64,000 nt of DNA from Peribacillus kribbensis DSM 17871 (GTDB taxonomy: Bacteria > Bacillota > Bacilli > Bacillales > DSM-1321): NCBI RefSeq assembly GCF_000430765.1, contig NZ_KE387243.1, positions 71,225 through 135,224 of the forward strand, written 5' to 3'. Of the stretch, positions 26,118 to 35,324 are shown piece by piece (position 1 is the first letter of the stretch; every line of letters begins with the position of its first letter). A program made the translations under genes and the position numbers. The notes below the pieces were generated by a model. It was not told where the DNA came from, ran no database searches, and worked only from the letters and a program-made list of their open reading frames with translations.

Positions 26118-27476
26118 ATGTCTATTATGAAGAATCAGACGGAAGACTTGATTGAGAAAGACCGCCAGTATCTATGGCATCATATGACGCCCTATAAAGA
26201 ACAGGCTGCGCCGACGATTGCAGAAGAAGGAAATGGCTCGTGGATTACGGATTCAAATGGAAAGAAGTATTTAGATGCGATGTCTGGATTATGGTGTGTC
26301 AATGTGGGATATGGAAGAGAGGAATTGGCGCTGGCAGCGTTTGAACAAATGAAAAAAATGGCGTATTTCCCCCTATCTCAGAGTCATATGCCAGCCATAC
26401 AGTTAGCGGAGAAGTTAAATGAATGGCTTGAAGGGGAGTATGTGATCTTTTTTTCTAACAGCGGCTCTGAGGCCAATGAAGCGGCCTTTAAAATCGTGCG
26501 GCAGTATCATCAGCAAAACGGGGATCCGAGCCGCTATAAATTTATTTCACGTTACCGCGGGTATCATGGCAATTCAATGGGAGCGCTTGCTGCGACAGGA
26601 CAGGCTGTCCGGAAATTCAAATACGAGCCTTTGACTCCTGGCTTTATCCATGTGAGTCCTCCAGACAGCTACCGCCGGCCGGATGGGCAGTCGATTGAAG
26701 ATTTCAATCTGCAATGTGCGCTGGAGATTGAAAAGACGATCGTTTGGGAAGGTGAAGAGACGATCGCAGCCATCATCATGGAACCTGCCATAACCGGCGG
26801 AGGAATTCTGGTTCCTCATCCTGTCTATATGGAGAAAGTGCAGGAAATCTGTAAAAAGCACGGAGTCCTGCTCATCATGGACGAAGTGATTTGCGGATTT
26901 GGCCGTACAGGAAAGAAATTCGGTCATATGCATTTTAACATGAAGCCGGATATAGTCACGATGGCAAAAGGCTTAACAAGCGGCTATCTGCCTTTATCCG
27001 CCACAGCGGTAAGACGCGATATTTATGAAAAATTTAAGAGCTCTGATGAATATGGCTATTTCCGGCATGTGAATACATTCGGAGGGAACCCAGCAGCCTG
27101 TGCACTGGCCTTGAAAAATTTAGAAATTTATGAGAAGGAAAACCTTGTCGAACGTTCGAGGATCTTAGGAAATCGATTAAGGGAAGAAATGAGTGAATTA
27201 GAAAACCATCCTCATGTAGGAGATATCCGCAGCTTTGGCTTTATGCTGGGAATGGAGCTTGTAGAAGATAAGAAAACAAAACAGCCAATCGATCTATCCA
27301 AGCTGGATGAAATTATCGCTGCTTGCAAGTCCAAGGGATTAATCATCGGCAAAAACGGAGCGACTGTGGCAGGCTACAATAATATCCTGACCATATCGCC
27401 GCCTTTGTCTTCAACGGATGAAGATGTATCATTTATTGTTCATACAATGAAAGAGGTACTCCTTACTGCCATTTAA
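26118..27476 (+). CDS. Class III omega-aminotransferase, probably beta-alanine:pyruvate type
   Basis: 452 residues from ATG 26118, with AAGGAGGA at 26103-26110; the extended frame from 26004 has no site. Fold-type I class III signatures: FFSNSGSEANEAAFKIVRQY, YRGYHGNSMGALAATGQ, LIMDEVICGFGRTGK and TMAKGLTSGYLPLSA, in which the Lys binds PLP. Such enzymes transfer the amino group of beta-alanine or beta-aminoisobutyrate to pyruvate, giving malonate semialdehyde-type products. As the last gene of the pyrimidine locus, it would complete carbon removal from uracil and thymine. The terminator at 27498 ends the unit. Confidence 0.92.
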   Translation: MSIMKNQTEDLIEKDRQYLWHHMTPYKEQAAPTIAEEGNGSWITDSNGKKYLDAMSGLWCVNVGYGREELALAAFEQMKKMAYFPLSQSHMPAIQLAEKLNEWLEGEYVIFFSNSGSEANEAAFKIVRQYHQQNGDPSRYKFISRYRGYHGNSMGALAATGQAVRKFKYEPLTPGFIHVSPPDSYRRPDGQSIEDFNLQCALEIEKTIVWEGEETIAAIIMEPAITGGGILVPHPVYMEKVQEICKKHGVLLIMDEVICGFGRTGKKFGHMHFNMKPDIVTMAKGLTSGYLPLSATAVRRDIYEKFKSSDEYGYFRHVNTFGGNPAACALALKNLEIYEKENLVERSRILGNRLREEMSELENHPHVGDIRSFGFMLGMELVEDKKTKQPIDLSKLDEIIAACKSKGLIIGKNGATVAGYNNILTISPPLSSTDEDVSFIVHTMKEVLLTAI

Positions 27477-27497
27477 ATCACCAGCATAATCCCAATG

Positions 27498-27538
27498 GAA
27501 AAAGCCGGTGGCTGCTATTACAGTCACAGGCTTTTTGT
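27498..27538. terminator. Terminator between convergent aminotransferase and yggT genes
   Basis: AAAAGCC...GGCTTTTT with an inner GTG/CAC pairing, T-run on the plus side and A-run on the other, so it can serve both directions. Confidence 0.75.
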
Positions 27539-27541
27539 TTT

Positions 27542-27808
27542 TTAGACGTTCAGGAGTCTCAATGATTGGCGAAGACCTTCTATAGCGAAAGCTCTTAAAA
27601 ATGTAAAAGTGAATAAAGCGATAATCGGTGAAATATCAATCGGCCCCAGGGGAGGAATGAACCTTCTGAAGAACCCTAAATACGGGGCGACCAGCCGGTT
27701 GACCCAGCTGCCAAGCTTTGATGAATGAAACTTAGGGAACCAGGAACCAAAAATAGAAATTAATATTAACCAATAATATGCTTCAAAAGCGTATTGTACA
27801 AATTGCAT
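27542..27808 (-). CDS. YggT-family membrane protein
   Basis: 88 residues from ATG at 27808; a TTG at 27823 would add five, and neither has a strong ribosome binding site. Two hydrophobic segments flank the family signature FGSWFPKFHSSKLGSWVNRLVAPYLGFFRR..PPLGPIDISPI, given here in part. YggT proteins sit in the cytoplasmic membrane, are often found near division and Ile-tRNA synthetase genes in Firmicutes, and have been linked to osmotic stress. Here it is isolated and convergent with the aminotransferase. Confidence 0.85.
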   Translation of the reverse strand: MQFVQYAFEAYYWLILISIFGSWFPKFHSSKLGSWVNRLVAPYLGFFRRFIPPLGPIDISPIIALFTFTFLRAFAIEGLRQSLRLLNV

Positions 27809-28142
27809 AATATAAATGCCCAAATTAATCTTCCATTCTATTCTTTATTTAAGAAATAATCTTACGTTGAGTAAATAATACGGCCAGGGTTTAAAAAGGT
27901 TTCAAAAAATGTGTAAATAGTATGTAAAAGTAAAGAATCCGTACTTAAGTATTTCCGTTTTGTTGGTTTAATAAACTCTGTTACATAGTTGTCCATAAAA
28001 TAATCACAGCAGGAGTTGAGAGTGTAGGGGGGAATATGGAGTTGTATAAAACGTACATCTATAAATCGTTAGACTCCATTTTTTAATTGGTACATAATGG
28101 AATTGGATGCAGATGCGAATTTAAATTAAGGGGAGTTGTCTT

Positions 28143-28442
28143 TTGGAAATAAAGCTTGTAGGCAGAAAAGAGTTTCGACCGCTTATTTTAACGATGACTT
28201 TGTTTTTGCTTGTCGTCATCCTGTTTCTGGTTCGCAGCCTTTTCCTCAATCGGAGCTTATGGGTGCCAATCACTCTATATTTTGTTATTGATGTTGGTTT
28301 TATAGTGGCTTTGGTATTAGGGGTCAGGTCTAGGAATAGGACAGTAAAAATATTCAGCATTTTATCAAATGCTGTATTTATATTCTCGTTATCAGTATTT
28401 ATATTTCTATTGTTATTAGCCCAGGGAATTTCAGAACAATAA
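28143..28442 (+). CDS. Small membrane protein, three hydrophobic segments
   Basis: 99 residues from TTG 28143, after AAGGGGAG. Hydrophobic segments lie near residues 15-33, 41-62 and 70-92, separated by Arg/Asn-rich turns (RSLFLNRS, GVRSRNRT). I do not recognise the family. It stands alone between yggT and the TPP riboswitch. The C-terminus ISEQ is short and likely exposed. Composition and initiation support a real gene; the function is unknown. Confidence 0.6.
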   Translation: MEIKLVGRKEFRPLILTMTLFLLVVILFLVRSLFLNRSLWVPITLYFVIDVGFIVALVLGVRSRNRTVKIFSILSNAVFIFSLSVFIFLLLLAQGISEQ

Positions 28443-28599
28443 ATCGATTAAGAGTTTTTATAATGGTTTGTAAGAATAATGAAAGCTATACGCTAAAAAC
28501 GACAGGGATTATTTAATGGATAGACAAGCGAATTCTATTTATCTTTACTAATAGATACAATTGGATTATTATAAACTCTATTAAATCGTATAAGTTCTA

Positions 28600-28697
28600 C
28601 TAGGGGTGCCCGGAAACGGCTGAGAGAAAAACGAGTGTGTTTTTTAACCCTTTGGACCCGATCAGGATTATACCTGCGTGGGGAAGTAGCTTAGTAT
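28600..28697 (+). ncRNA. TPP (thiamine pyrophosphate) riboswitch aptamer
   Basis: The THI-box elements are clear: GGGGTGCCC at the start, the CTGAGAG loop at 28620-28626, ACCC then CCCGATCAGGATTATACCTGCG and the closing GGGGAAG near 28680 (longest part given only in pieces). The variable P3 region is CGAGTGTG-rich. A hairpin with T-run follows at 28728-28763, suitable for ligand-induced transcription termination. The gene directly downstream is the NCS2 permease, followed by luxE-, luxC- and SDR-like genes, all expected to be switched off when TPP is abundant. Confidence 0.93.
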
Positions 28698-28727
28698 GGG
28701 AAAGATATATGTATATCTACTTAATCT

Positions 28728-28763
28728 AAGTCGGGTCCTGCATTAAGGGTCTGGCTTTTTTTA
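28728..28763 (+). terminator. Probable TPP-riboswitch expression-platform terminator
   Basis: AAGTCGGG pairs with TCTGGCTT using wobble pairs, followed by a run of T before position 28764. It lies between the aptamer and the NCS2 gene. Confidence 0.6.
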
Positions 28764-28817
28764 TTGGCCAAAACCGTGTCCGCCTGGAAATAAGATTTTT
28801 TAAAAGGAGTTTTTAGC

Positions 28818-30134
28818 ATGGAAGAAAAAAACAGCACTGAAAATCAAATATTGATAGGGATTGAAGAAAAGCCAGCTCGCTTCAACACTTTTTTATATGG
28901 GATGCAGCATGTTTTTGTATCGAATGTATGGCTTGATCCCATTTTTATAGCGGCGATGATAGGACTGCCGCTTACTCAATCTGTAAATATGGTCAATGCC
29001 ATATTTATTACTGCTGGCTTGGTAACATTAGTCCAGGCTACCAGGCTTGTTAAATTACCTATTATTCAGGGACCGTCCGCTGCCTTTGACTCTCTTATGA
29101 TTTCTGCCGGGAAGGCAAATGGGCTGGCATCGGCCAGTGGAGGCATTTTTTTAAGTGCTATTATCGTGTTTCTGTTATCCATTACTGGAGTTATAGGACG
29201 TTTGAAAGTACTTTTTACGCCAGTTATATCAGGAACGGTCATTTTTCTCGTTGGAATCTCGTTATCCAGTTTTACCTTGTATGAGTTTTTAGGAGGTTCA
29301 CCCGGTGACCATTCTTTCGCAGCCGCCGATACCCTTTTATTGTCTATAACGACTTCAGTCGTTGTGTTAGTATTATCTCTTTTTGGTAAGGGAATGTGGA
29401 AATCTTTTTCGTTTCTAATTGCGTTGGTCATAGGAGATATCCTTGCAGTCTTTATGGGTAAAACCAATTTTTCCATTGTTGCAGAAAAGGGCTGGTTTGG
29501 CTTTCCGCACTTTCTTCCATACGGCGGTTTAAGTTTTGAATGGAAAACGTTCCTTCCCTTTTTTGTGGCTTATATTGTGGCGGTAATTGAAGCAATGGGC
29601 GTTTACCAGGCCGCTGGCTCCTTGTTAAACACAGAACTAGACTCCAAACGGATTCGAAATGGATTTGCCGGTGAATCGGCGGGGTCGATGTTATCCTCTC
29701 TAATAGGGGGGTTCCCTACGACGGCCTATGCTCAGAATACAGGTATTCTTAGAATGACTGGGGTTGGCTCACGATACCCGGTTATGGCGGCAGGAATCAT
29801 TTTTATCGTTCTTGGGTTCGTACCCAAGGCTGGGGCCTTGCTGGCCTTAACGCCTGATGCAGTGGTTGGCGGCATCTTTCTGCCAGCGGCCGCTTCATTA
29901 ATATTTTCGGGAATTTCCATTCTCGCCAAGGTAGAAAATTCCCAAGCCAATTATATGATAATCGGGCTGTCGATCCTTCTGGCTGTTTCGTTGCCGCCTA
30001 ATTTTGAAAATGCTTCAGGACTTGCAGGTACCTTCCTTTCCAATAGTATTTTAATAGGAGCGTTCACCTCTGTTCTGCTGCAGCTGGTCTTTAAAAATAT
30101 TCCTGATTGGTTGAAAAGGGGAGAGTCAAAATGA
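28818..30134 (+). CDS. NCS2-family permease, probably for a thiamine pyrimidine precursor
   Basis: 438 residues, about 12-14 membrane segments, ATG 28818 with AAAAGGAG upstream. NCS2 signatures include LPIIQGPSAAFDSLMISAGKA, EAMGVYQAAGSLLNTELDSKR and ESAGSMLSSLIGGFPTTAYAQNTG. NCS2 proteins carry nucleobases. Control by a TPP riboswitch points instead to hydroxymethylpyrimidine, aminopyrimidine or a related thiamine breakdown product. It overlaps the next gene by ATGA, showing translational coupling. The substrate is inferred from regulation only. Confidence 0.88.
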   Translation: MEEKNSTENQILIGIEEKPARFNTFLYGMQHVFVSNVWLDPIFIAAMIGLPLTQSVNMVNAIFITAGLVTLVQATRLVKLPIIQGPSAAFDSLMISAGKANGLASASGGIFLSAIIVFLLSITGVIGRLKVLFTPVISGTVIFLVGISLSSFTLYEFLGGSPGDHSFAAADTLLLSITTSVVVLVLSLFGKGMWKSFSFLIALVIGDILAVFMGKTNFSIVAEKGWFGFPHFLPYGGLSFEWKTFLPFFVAYIVAVIEAMGVYQAAGSLLNTELDSKRIRNGFAGESAGSMLSSLIGGFPTTAYAQNTGILRMTGVGSRYPVMAAGIIFIVLGFVPKAGALLALTPDAVVGGIFLPAAASLIFSGISILAKVENSQANYMIIGLSILLAVSLPPNFENASGLAGTFLSNSILIGAFTSVLLQLVFKNIPDWLKRGESK

Positions 30135-31264
30135 GAGAGAATTCAACGAAAATAACGAATGAAATTTTACAATTTATTGATCAGCATAACCTGAATTTAG
30201 ACAAAGCTGAATATGAGGATGATTATAACAGACTGGCACTGGAGCTGTTTCAGTATCAATTTCAAACTAATCTGCCCTATAAGAAATTCTGCCAGGCAAG
30301 AAAAAAAACGCCTCTTACGGTTAAGCATTGGGAGCATATCCCCCCGATGCCTATTCAGGTTTTTAAGCATTTGCCGCTTTCCTGTGAGCCCATACAGGAA
30401 GCTCAGGCTGTATTTATGACCAGCGGTACAACAAACCCGGATGCCAAAGGGAAAAATTATCATCCTGTCCTCTCAGTCTCGGATGCCTCCATGAAGGGGC
30501 CTTTTAAACAGTTTGTCCTTCCTGACTGTGACAGGATGACCATATTTGTGCTATCTCCTGCTGAGGACTTGAATAAACATTCATCCTTGTCCCGCTATTT
30601 AACTAATGCGGTCACTTATTATGGCACAGACAAGAGCCGCTTCTTCTTTACTGAGCATGGTTTGAATGTAGATGAGCTGATCCAAGCAATAAGAGCCTGC
30701 GAGGCCGAGCAGGAGCCTGTGATGCTGATGGGAGCCACATTCGCTTATGTTCATATCCTTGATTACATGAAAGAAAGGGGTCTTCAGTTTCATCTTCCAA
30801 AAGGAAGCCGCATCTTTGATACCGGCGGCTTTAAAGGGCAGTCCCGTGAAGTAGAGATGGATCAATTATATGGTCTGTTTTCGGAACAGTTCCATGTTGA
30901 CAGGAATCGAATCATTAATATGTATGGGATGACAGAGCTCAGCTCACAAATCTATGACCAGACCATACAGTCAAGCTGTTTAAACGGAACGGCCATTCAT
31001 GATAAGAAGGGTCCGTCATGGGTGAAAACACTTGTCCTGAATACAGACACTTTAGAACCTGTTGAGGACGGAGCGGCTGGTGTCCTCGCCCATTACGATC
31101 TGGCGAACTGGAATTCCTGCCTGGCCATTCTGACCGAGGATATGGGCTATAAAACGGAACATGGTTTTGTGCTGCTTGGCAGAATTCAAGGATCAGAGGC
31201 AAGGGGCTGTTCGATTGCGGTGGACCAGCTTCTTCAGTCAAACTTAGGCGGTGTACAGCGTTAG
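30131..31264 (+). CDS. LuxE-like acyl-protein synthetase
   Basis: 377 residues from ATG 30131, overlapping the permease stop by four bases; GGGGAGAG precedes. It matches the LuxE/acyl-protein synthetase family: HWEHIPPMPIQVFKHLPLS, MTSGTTNPDAKGKNYHP as the ATP/adenylate loop, RFFFTEHGLNVDEL and FDTGGFKGQSREV, then NMYGMTELSSQIYD. In luminous bacteria LuxE activates a fatty acid and passes it to LuxC. There is no luciferase here. It is coupled to a TPP-regulated permease upstream and to a LuxC-like gene downstream (one-base overlap), so it likely activates a carboxylate linked to thiamine salvage. Confidence 0.85.
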   Translation: MRENSTKITNEILQFIDQHNLNLDKAEYEDDYNRLALELFQYQFQTNLPYKKFCQARKKTPLTVKHWEHIPPMPIQVFKHLPLSCEPIQEAQAVFMTSGTTNPDAKGKNYHPVLSVSDASMKGPFKQFVLPDCDRMTIFVLSPAEDLNKHSSLSRYLTNAVTYYGTDKSRFFFTEHGLNVDELIQAIRACEAEQEPVMLMGATFAYVHILDYMKERGLQFHLPKGSRIFDTGGFKGQSREVEMDQLYGLFSEQFHVDRNRIINMYGMTELSSQIYDQTIQSSCLNGTAIHDKKGPSWVKTLVLNTDTLEPVEDGAAGVLAHYDLANWNSCLAILTEDMGYKTEHGFVLLGRIQGSEARGCSIAVDQLLQSNLGGVQR

Positions 31265-32721
31265 TGAGTATCACGGTGGAAGTAAAGGTCTATAGAACAC
31301 CCATAACCATTGAATTAAAGGAAAGGGAAGAAATCATCGAATGCGGTGAATCCACCTTTGTGATGAAATATCCGATTATTTCTGGCGAAGATATGAAGAA
31401 TATTGCAAGTTTGGTCAAATTCAACCGCTCCGCTTATCTTGCATCCATGCCAATTGCTCAAATCGTCGAAAAAATCGATCTGGCGGTCCAAAAATGGCTC
31501 AATCCAGATTATGCGTTAAGGCGTTTGGCAGAGAAGCTGGTTCCAGTAGTCACAGGCTATGATGAAGAGATGGTTCGCCTGGAGGTAAAACGGTATATAA
31601 GAACCTTTCGGAAAAAAGAGCTTCTCCGTTTCTTGGATGAGGAGTTTGATCAGCCCGCTATGCTGGATGAATTCCGGCCAAGAAAAACGGGTGGAATGAG
31701 CAGAGCCTTTGGCCCGGAATCCATATTCCATGTCTTTTCAGGGAATGTCCCGGGTGTCCAAATTTGGAGCTTGATCATGGGGCTACTGGTGAAGTCAGCG
31801 GCTATTGGAAAAACTTCTATGTCCGAGCCTCTGCTGCCTGTCCTTTTCGCACAGTCACTGGCAGAGGTGGATGAAAGGCTGGCGGAGACCATCGCCATTC
31901 TTCCATGGAAGGGCGGAACAAACGAGCTGGAGGAACCGGCGATTGAAGAATCAGAGGTGGTTATTGTCTATGGTTCTCAGGACACGGTTGAAAAAGTGAA
32001 GGAGAAAGTCCCGAATGGCAAAAGGGTTTTATCCTATGGGCATAAAATCAGTTTTGCAATGGTTGGCAGGGAAGCATTAACCCCTGATCACTATTACGAA
32101 AGTATTCATAAGCTTACGGAGGATATATCAGTCTATGATCAGCAAAGCTGCTTAACTCCTCAGTCTGTCTATGTGGAAGAAGGAGGGGCTATAAGCCCCA
32201 AACAATTTGCTCAAATGCTTGCAGCTGAAATGGAAAGATATCACAAGAAAAAACCGAGAGCTAAGCTTTCTGATGAAGAAGCGATGTCCATTCAGCGGTT
32301 TAGAAACCAATATCAGCTCGAGGCATTGAATAACAGGCCTATCTCCGTTTATTTCAGCAGCATGGATACCTCCTGGACGGTCATTTTCCATGAGGAAGCG
32401 GGATTTGCTGGTACACCCTTAAATCGTTCCATCCATGTTTTTTCAACGGAATCTCTGGAGGATGCCGCAGCTGCAATAAAGCCTTATCAGCAGTTTTTAC
32501 AATCATGCGGCCTGGCTGTTTCGCCTAACAGACTGTTTATACTGGCGGATTTATTGGGATCATACGGTGTAAACCGGATAAGTACCATCGGAGAAATGAA
32601 CCGGGCAAAACCCGGCTGGCATCATGATGGGGGATTTAATCTCTTGGACCTTGTCAGGATCATGGATATTGAAAGAAATGTGGAACAGGAACTGGAACGA
32701 TTCGATCCAGACGTGGAGTAG
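31264..32721 (+). CDS. LuxC-like acyl-CoA/acyl-protein reductase
   Basis: 485 residues, GTG 31264 overlapping the TAG of the luxE-like gene. The LuxC family fold is an aldehyde-dehydrogenase relative: FGPESIFHVFSGNVPGVQIWS forms the substrate/NADP region, LPWKGGTNELEE and VIVYGSQDTVEKV follow, and YDQQSCLTPQSVYVEEGG contains the nucleophilic Cys. It would reduce the acyl group made by its LuxE partner to an aldehyde using NADPH. With the SDR following 11 bp later, an acid-to-aldehyde-to-alcohol, or the reverse, sequence is plausible. All are under TPP riboswitch control, which is unusual for LuxC/LuxE. Confidence 0.87.
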   Translation: MSITVEVKVYRTPITIELKEREEIIECGESTFVMKYPIISGEDMKNIASLVKFNRSAYLASMPIAQIVEKIDLAVQKWLNPDYALRRLAEKLVPVVTGYDEEMVRLEVKRYIRTFRKKELLRFLDEEFDQPAMLDEFRPRKTGGMSRAFGPESIFHVFSGNVPGVQIWSLIMGLLVKSAAIGKTSMSEPLLPVLFAQSLAEVDERLAETIAILPWKGGTNELEEPAIEESEVVIVYGSQDTVEKVKEKVPNGKRVLSYGHKISFAMVGREALTPDHYYESIHKLTEDISVYDQQSCLTPQSVYVEEGGAISPKQFAQMLAAEMERYHKKKPRAKLSDEEAMSIQRFRNQYQLEALNNRPISVYFSSMDTSWTVIFHEEAGFAGTPLNRSIHVFSTESLEDAAAAIKPYQQFLQSCGLAVSPNRLFILADLLGSYGVNRISTIGEMNRAKPGWHHDGGFNLLDLVRIMDIERNVEQELERFDPDVE

Positions 32722-32732
32722 GGGGTGCTTTG

Positions 32733-33500
32733 ATGAATCTAAAAGATAAAGTGGTCTTGATAACTGGAGCCAGCAGGGGAATAGGGGCGGCTATCGCAAG
32801 GAAATTCGCTTCCGAAGGTTCCTTTGTCATTATTAACTATTTAAGTAATAAACATCTTGCAGAAGATATAGCAGCAGACATCGAGACAAGGGGCGGTCAG
32901 GCAGCGGCGATACAAGCTGATGTCACTGATTTTGAGCAGGTAAATGAAATGATGGCCCACATTATCGAAAACTTTGGCACCATCGATGTCGTTGTGAACA
33001 ATGCCTTAAGCCACTACACCTTCAATCCTAGAACAAGGAAAACGGCCTGGGAGATGGAATGGGACGATTACAATCAGCAATGGGAAGGAAATGTTCATGG
33101 CGCCTATAACATATGCAGAGCGGCCATGCCATTTATGAAGGAACAAATGTATGGAAGAATCATCAATATTGTAAGTAATTTGATAGATTTCCCTGTCATT
33201 CCTTATCATGATTATTCCACCGCGAAGATGGCGCTGCTCGGCTTTACAAGAAATCTCGCCAAAGAACTAGGCGCTTTTGGAATAACGGTGAATGCCGTAT
33301 CACCAGGGCTCACTTATCCAACTGACTCCAGCGCTGAAACAAAAGATGATGTCAGAGAATCAATCATTCATCTAACTCCAATGCGCAGATTGGCTTCCCC
33401 GGAGGATATAGCAGGCAGTGTGTTATTCTTTGCATCCGATTTATCTGCATTCATAACGGGGCAGTGCCTGCATGTAGATGGTGGTCTTGTAATGAAATGA
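32733..33500 (+). CDS. Short-chain dehydrogenase/reductase, FabG-like
   Basis: 255 residues from ATG 32733 (AGGGGGTG upstream). Rossmann motif LITGASRGIGAAIARKFA at the N-terminus, NNALS in place of NNAG, the catalytic Ser in NIVSNLIDF and Tyr-x-x-x-Lys in YHDYSTAKMALLGF. Length is normal. It ends the TPP-regulated operon, with a terminator right after it. Rather than fatty acid synthesis, it may oxidise or reduce the alcohol/aldehyde pair handled by the LuxC-like protein. Substrate unknown. Confidence 0.88.
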   Translation: MNLKDKVVLITGASRGIGAAIARKFASEGSFVIINYLSNKHLAEDIAADIETRGGQAAAIQADVTDFEQVNEMMAHIIENFGTIDVVVNNALSHYTFNPRTRKTAWEMEWDDYNQQWEGNVHGAYNICRAAMPFMKEQMYGRIINIVSNLIDFPVIPYHDYSTAKMALLGFTRNLAKELGAFGITVNAVSPGLTYPTDSSAETKDDVRESIIHLTPMRRLASPEDIAGSVLFFASDLSAFITGQCLHVDGGLVMK

Positions 33501-33516
33501 CGATATAAAACGAAAA

Positions 33517-33551
33517 AAAGGCTGCTTAATGAATAAGCAGTCTCTTTTTTA
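33517..33551 (+). terminator. Terminator ending the TPP-regulated operon
   Basis: GGCTGCTTAAT pairs with ATAAGCAGTC around GA, followed by TCTTTTTT. Confidence 0.85.
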
Positions 33552-33685
33552 GTTTAAGCATGAATTAGATAAGCAAAAGCCTCAAATAGTAATGGAAGGT
33601 GTAACCTCGAGTATTGACGGATGTTAAATCATTCAATAAAAGGGAAAAGACTATTTATGCTTTAAATTTGGAAGGAGTATTATTT

Positions 33686-34825
33686 ATGACAAATAAAGAC
33701 GTATTGTTTGAAAAAGTGACATTAGGCAGTACCACAATAGATAACCGGGCAGGTGTCGCTCCCATGACACGGACAAGTGCTGGATCGGAAGGTTATGCAA
33801 CCGATCAAATGGTTTCTTACTATACATCATTTGCCCAAGGCGGATTTGGCCTGATTATTACAGAGGGAATTTACCCAGACGATAAGTACAGTCAAGGGTA
33901 TTTGAATCAACCAGGCATTTTCAATGACGAACAAGTACAAGCATGGAAGAAAGTAGTGGATTCTGTTCATCAAGCTGGAGCTAAAATATTTGCACAGCTC
34001 ATGCACGCAGGAGCCCTGTCACAAGGAAACCGTTTTGTGAATGAAACAATAGCTCCTTCGTCTGTTCCTCCAAAAGGTGAACAGATGGAGTTTTACGGAG
34101 GAAAGGGACCATTCCCAACGCCAAGAGAAGTTACCAAGGAAGAAATCACAGAAGTGATCAATGGATTTGTGAAGGCGGCTAAACATGCAGTAGCAGCTGG
34201 ATTTGATGGAGTTGAAATTCACGGGGCAAATGGGTATATATTAGACCAGTTCCTAACCGATTATACGAATCAGCGTACAGATGAATATGGAGGTTCTACA
34301 GAAAATCGCGTGCGTTTACTGGAAGAAGTATCGAAAGCCGTTCGGGAAGCTGTTGGACAGGATTTCACCGTTGGGATCCGGATTTCACAAGGGAAAGTAA
34401 ATGACTATACACACAAGTGGGCTGGGAAGGAAAAAGATGCTGAAATCATCTTTGGTCAGCTGGGACAAGCTGGTCTTGATTTCATCCATGTAACGGAGTA
34501 CGAAGCCTGGCAGCCAGCATTTCCGGAAGGGGAAGGCACGACCGCTACCGATTCAGCCTTTGGGGACGGCGGAGCTTCATTAGCAAAATTAGCAAAAAAA
34601 TTCGGTAAATTGCCTGTTATTGCGAATGGACACCTTGAGAACCCGGAAACAGCTGCAGAAATCGTTGAAAAAGGAGAAGCTGACATTGTTACCTTAGGGA
34701 AAGGCGCTCTTGCCAACCATGACTGGGTAAAAAAAGTAAAAGCCGGAGAGCCAATAAACGATTTCCAACCGGAAAAGATCCTGAGCCCGGATGCCAGGAT
34801 TAAAGATTTTGAAGCACAAGTGTAA
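33686..34825 (+). CDS. NADH:flavin oxidoreductase, Old Yellow Enzyme family
   Basis: 379 residues from ATG 33686, with GAAGGAGT at 33670-33677; the longer frame from 33614 lacks support. FMN barrel landmarks: VAPMTRTSA near residue 25, AQLMHAGALSQGNRF, the HGANGYILDQFLTDYTNQRT motif and VTLGKGALANHDW near the C-terminus. OYEs reduce activated alkenes with NAD(P)H. It is a single-gene unit between the thiamine-linked operon and the cassette array. Physiological substrate unknown. Confidence 0.9.
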   Translation: MTNKDVLFEKVTLGSTTIDNRAGVAPMTRTSAGSEGYATDQMVSYYTSFAQGGFGLIITEGIYPDDKYSQGYLNQPGIFNDEQVQAWKKVVDSVHQAGAKIFAQLMHAGALSQGNRFVNETIAPSSVPPKGEQMEFYGGKGPFPTPREVTKEEITEVINGFVKAAKHAVAAGFDGVEIHGANGYILDQFLTDYTNQRTDEYGGSTENRVRLLEEVSKAVREAVGQDFTVGIRISQGKVNDYTHKWAGKEKDAEIIFGQLGQAGLDFIHVTEYEAWQPAFPEGEGTTATDSAFGDGGASLAKLAKKFGKLPVIANGHLENPETAAEIVEKGEADIVTLGKGALANHDWVKKVKAGEPINDFQPEKILSPDARIKDFEAQV

Positions 34826-35020
34826 CGGCAAATAGTCATTTTTAATTCTCATGAAGCTAAAATATTTAAGACACAAGGAAGAAGTTATTTTCTTCATTTA
34901 GGCAGAGGAATTGTAAGAGGGTTAACTGAAAATGGCAAAGTAATCGAAAGGCAAGGTGGATAAAAACACCATCTAACTTTTGGGGCATATGAATTAAATA
35001 GCCAGTAATAAAATACAGAA

Positions 35021-35050
35021 AAAGGACTATCCAGTGAGGATAGTCTTCTT
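35021..35050 (+). terminator. Terminator hairpin downstream of the OYE gene
   Basis: AAGGACTATCC pairs with GGATAGTCTT around AGTGA, with a T-rich tail. Between 34826 and 35020 no gene is visible. Confidence 0.8.
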
Positions 35051-35252
35051 ATTATTTGATTAATGCCATTAAGCGAACCTCCAATTGCCACACATATCAA
35101 AAGTGTATAAATTTATATTTGTTATCACAATGTTAATGAATTAAGATATCAATAACTTTATATTAAAAATTCACTAGAACAAATTGGGGTTGTGTTAAGA
35201 ACAAAAGTTTTACGCTGTTTGGTAAAAAACCAGTATGTGAATGATTGTACTT

Positions 35253-35277
35253 AAACTAACGGGCAGTTTAGTTCGAT
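35253..35277 (+). repeat. CR1: second dyad only
   Basis: AAACTAACGGGCAGTTTAGT, preceded by the ATTGTACTT extension seen at four other CR sites. It opens the cassette array. TATAAT-like sequence follows at 35290-35310, a possible promoter for the next gene. Confidence 0.75.
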
Positions 35278-35324
35278 AAGGATTTAGATTATAATTTGTA
35301 TAATATTTAATGAATTGAGATGGT

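Noticed and set aside
30131-32721. Bioluminescence operon
   Set aside because: LuxE- and LuxC-like genes are present but no luxA/luxB or luxD; the TPP riboswitch points to another pathway.
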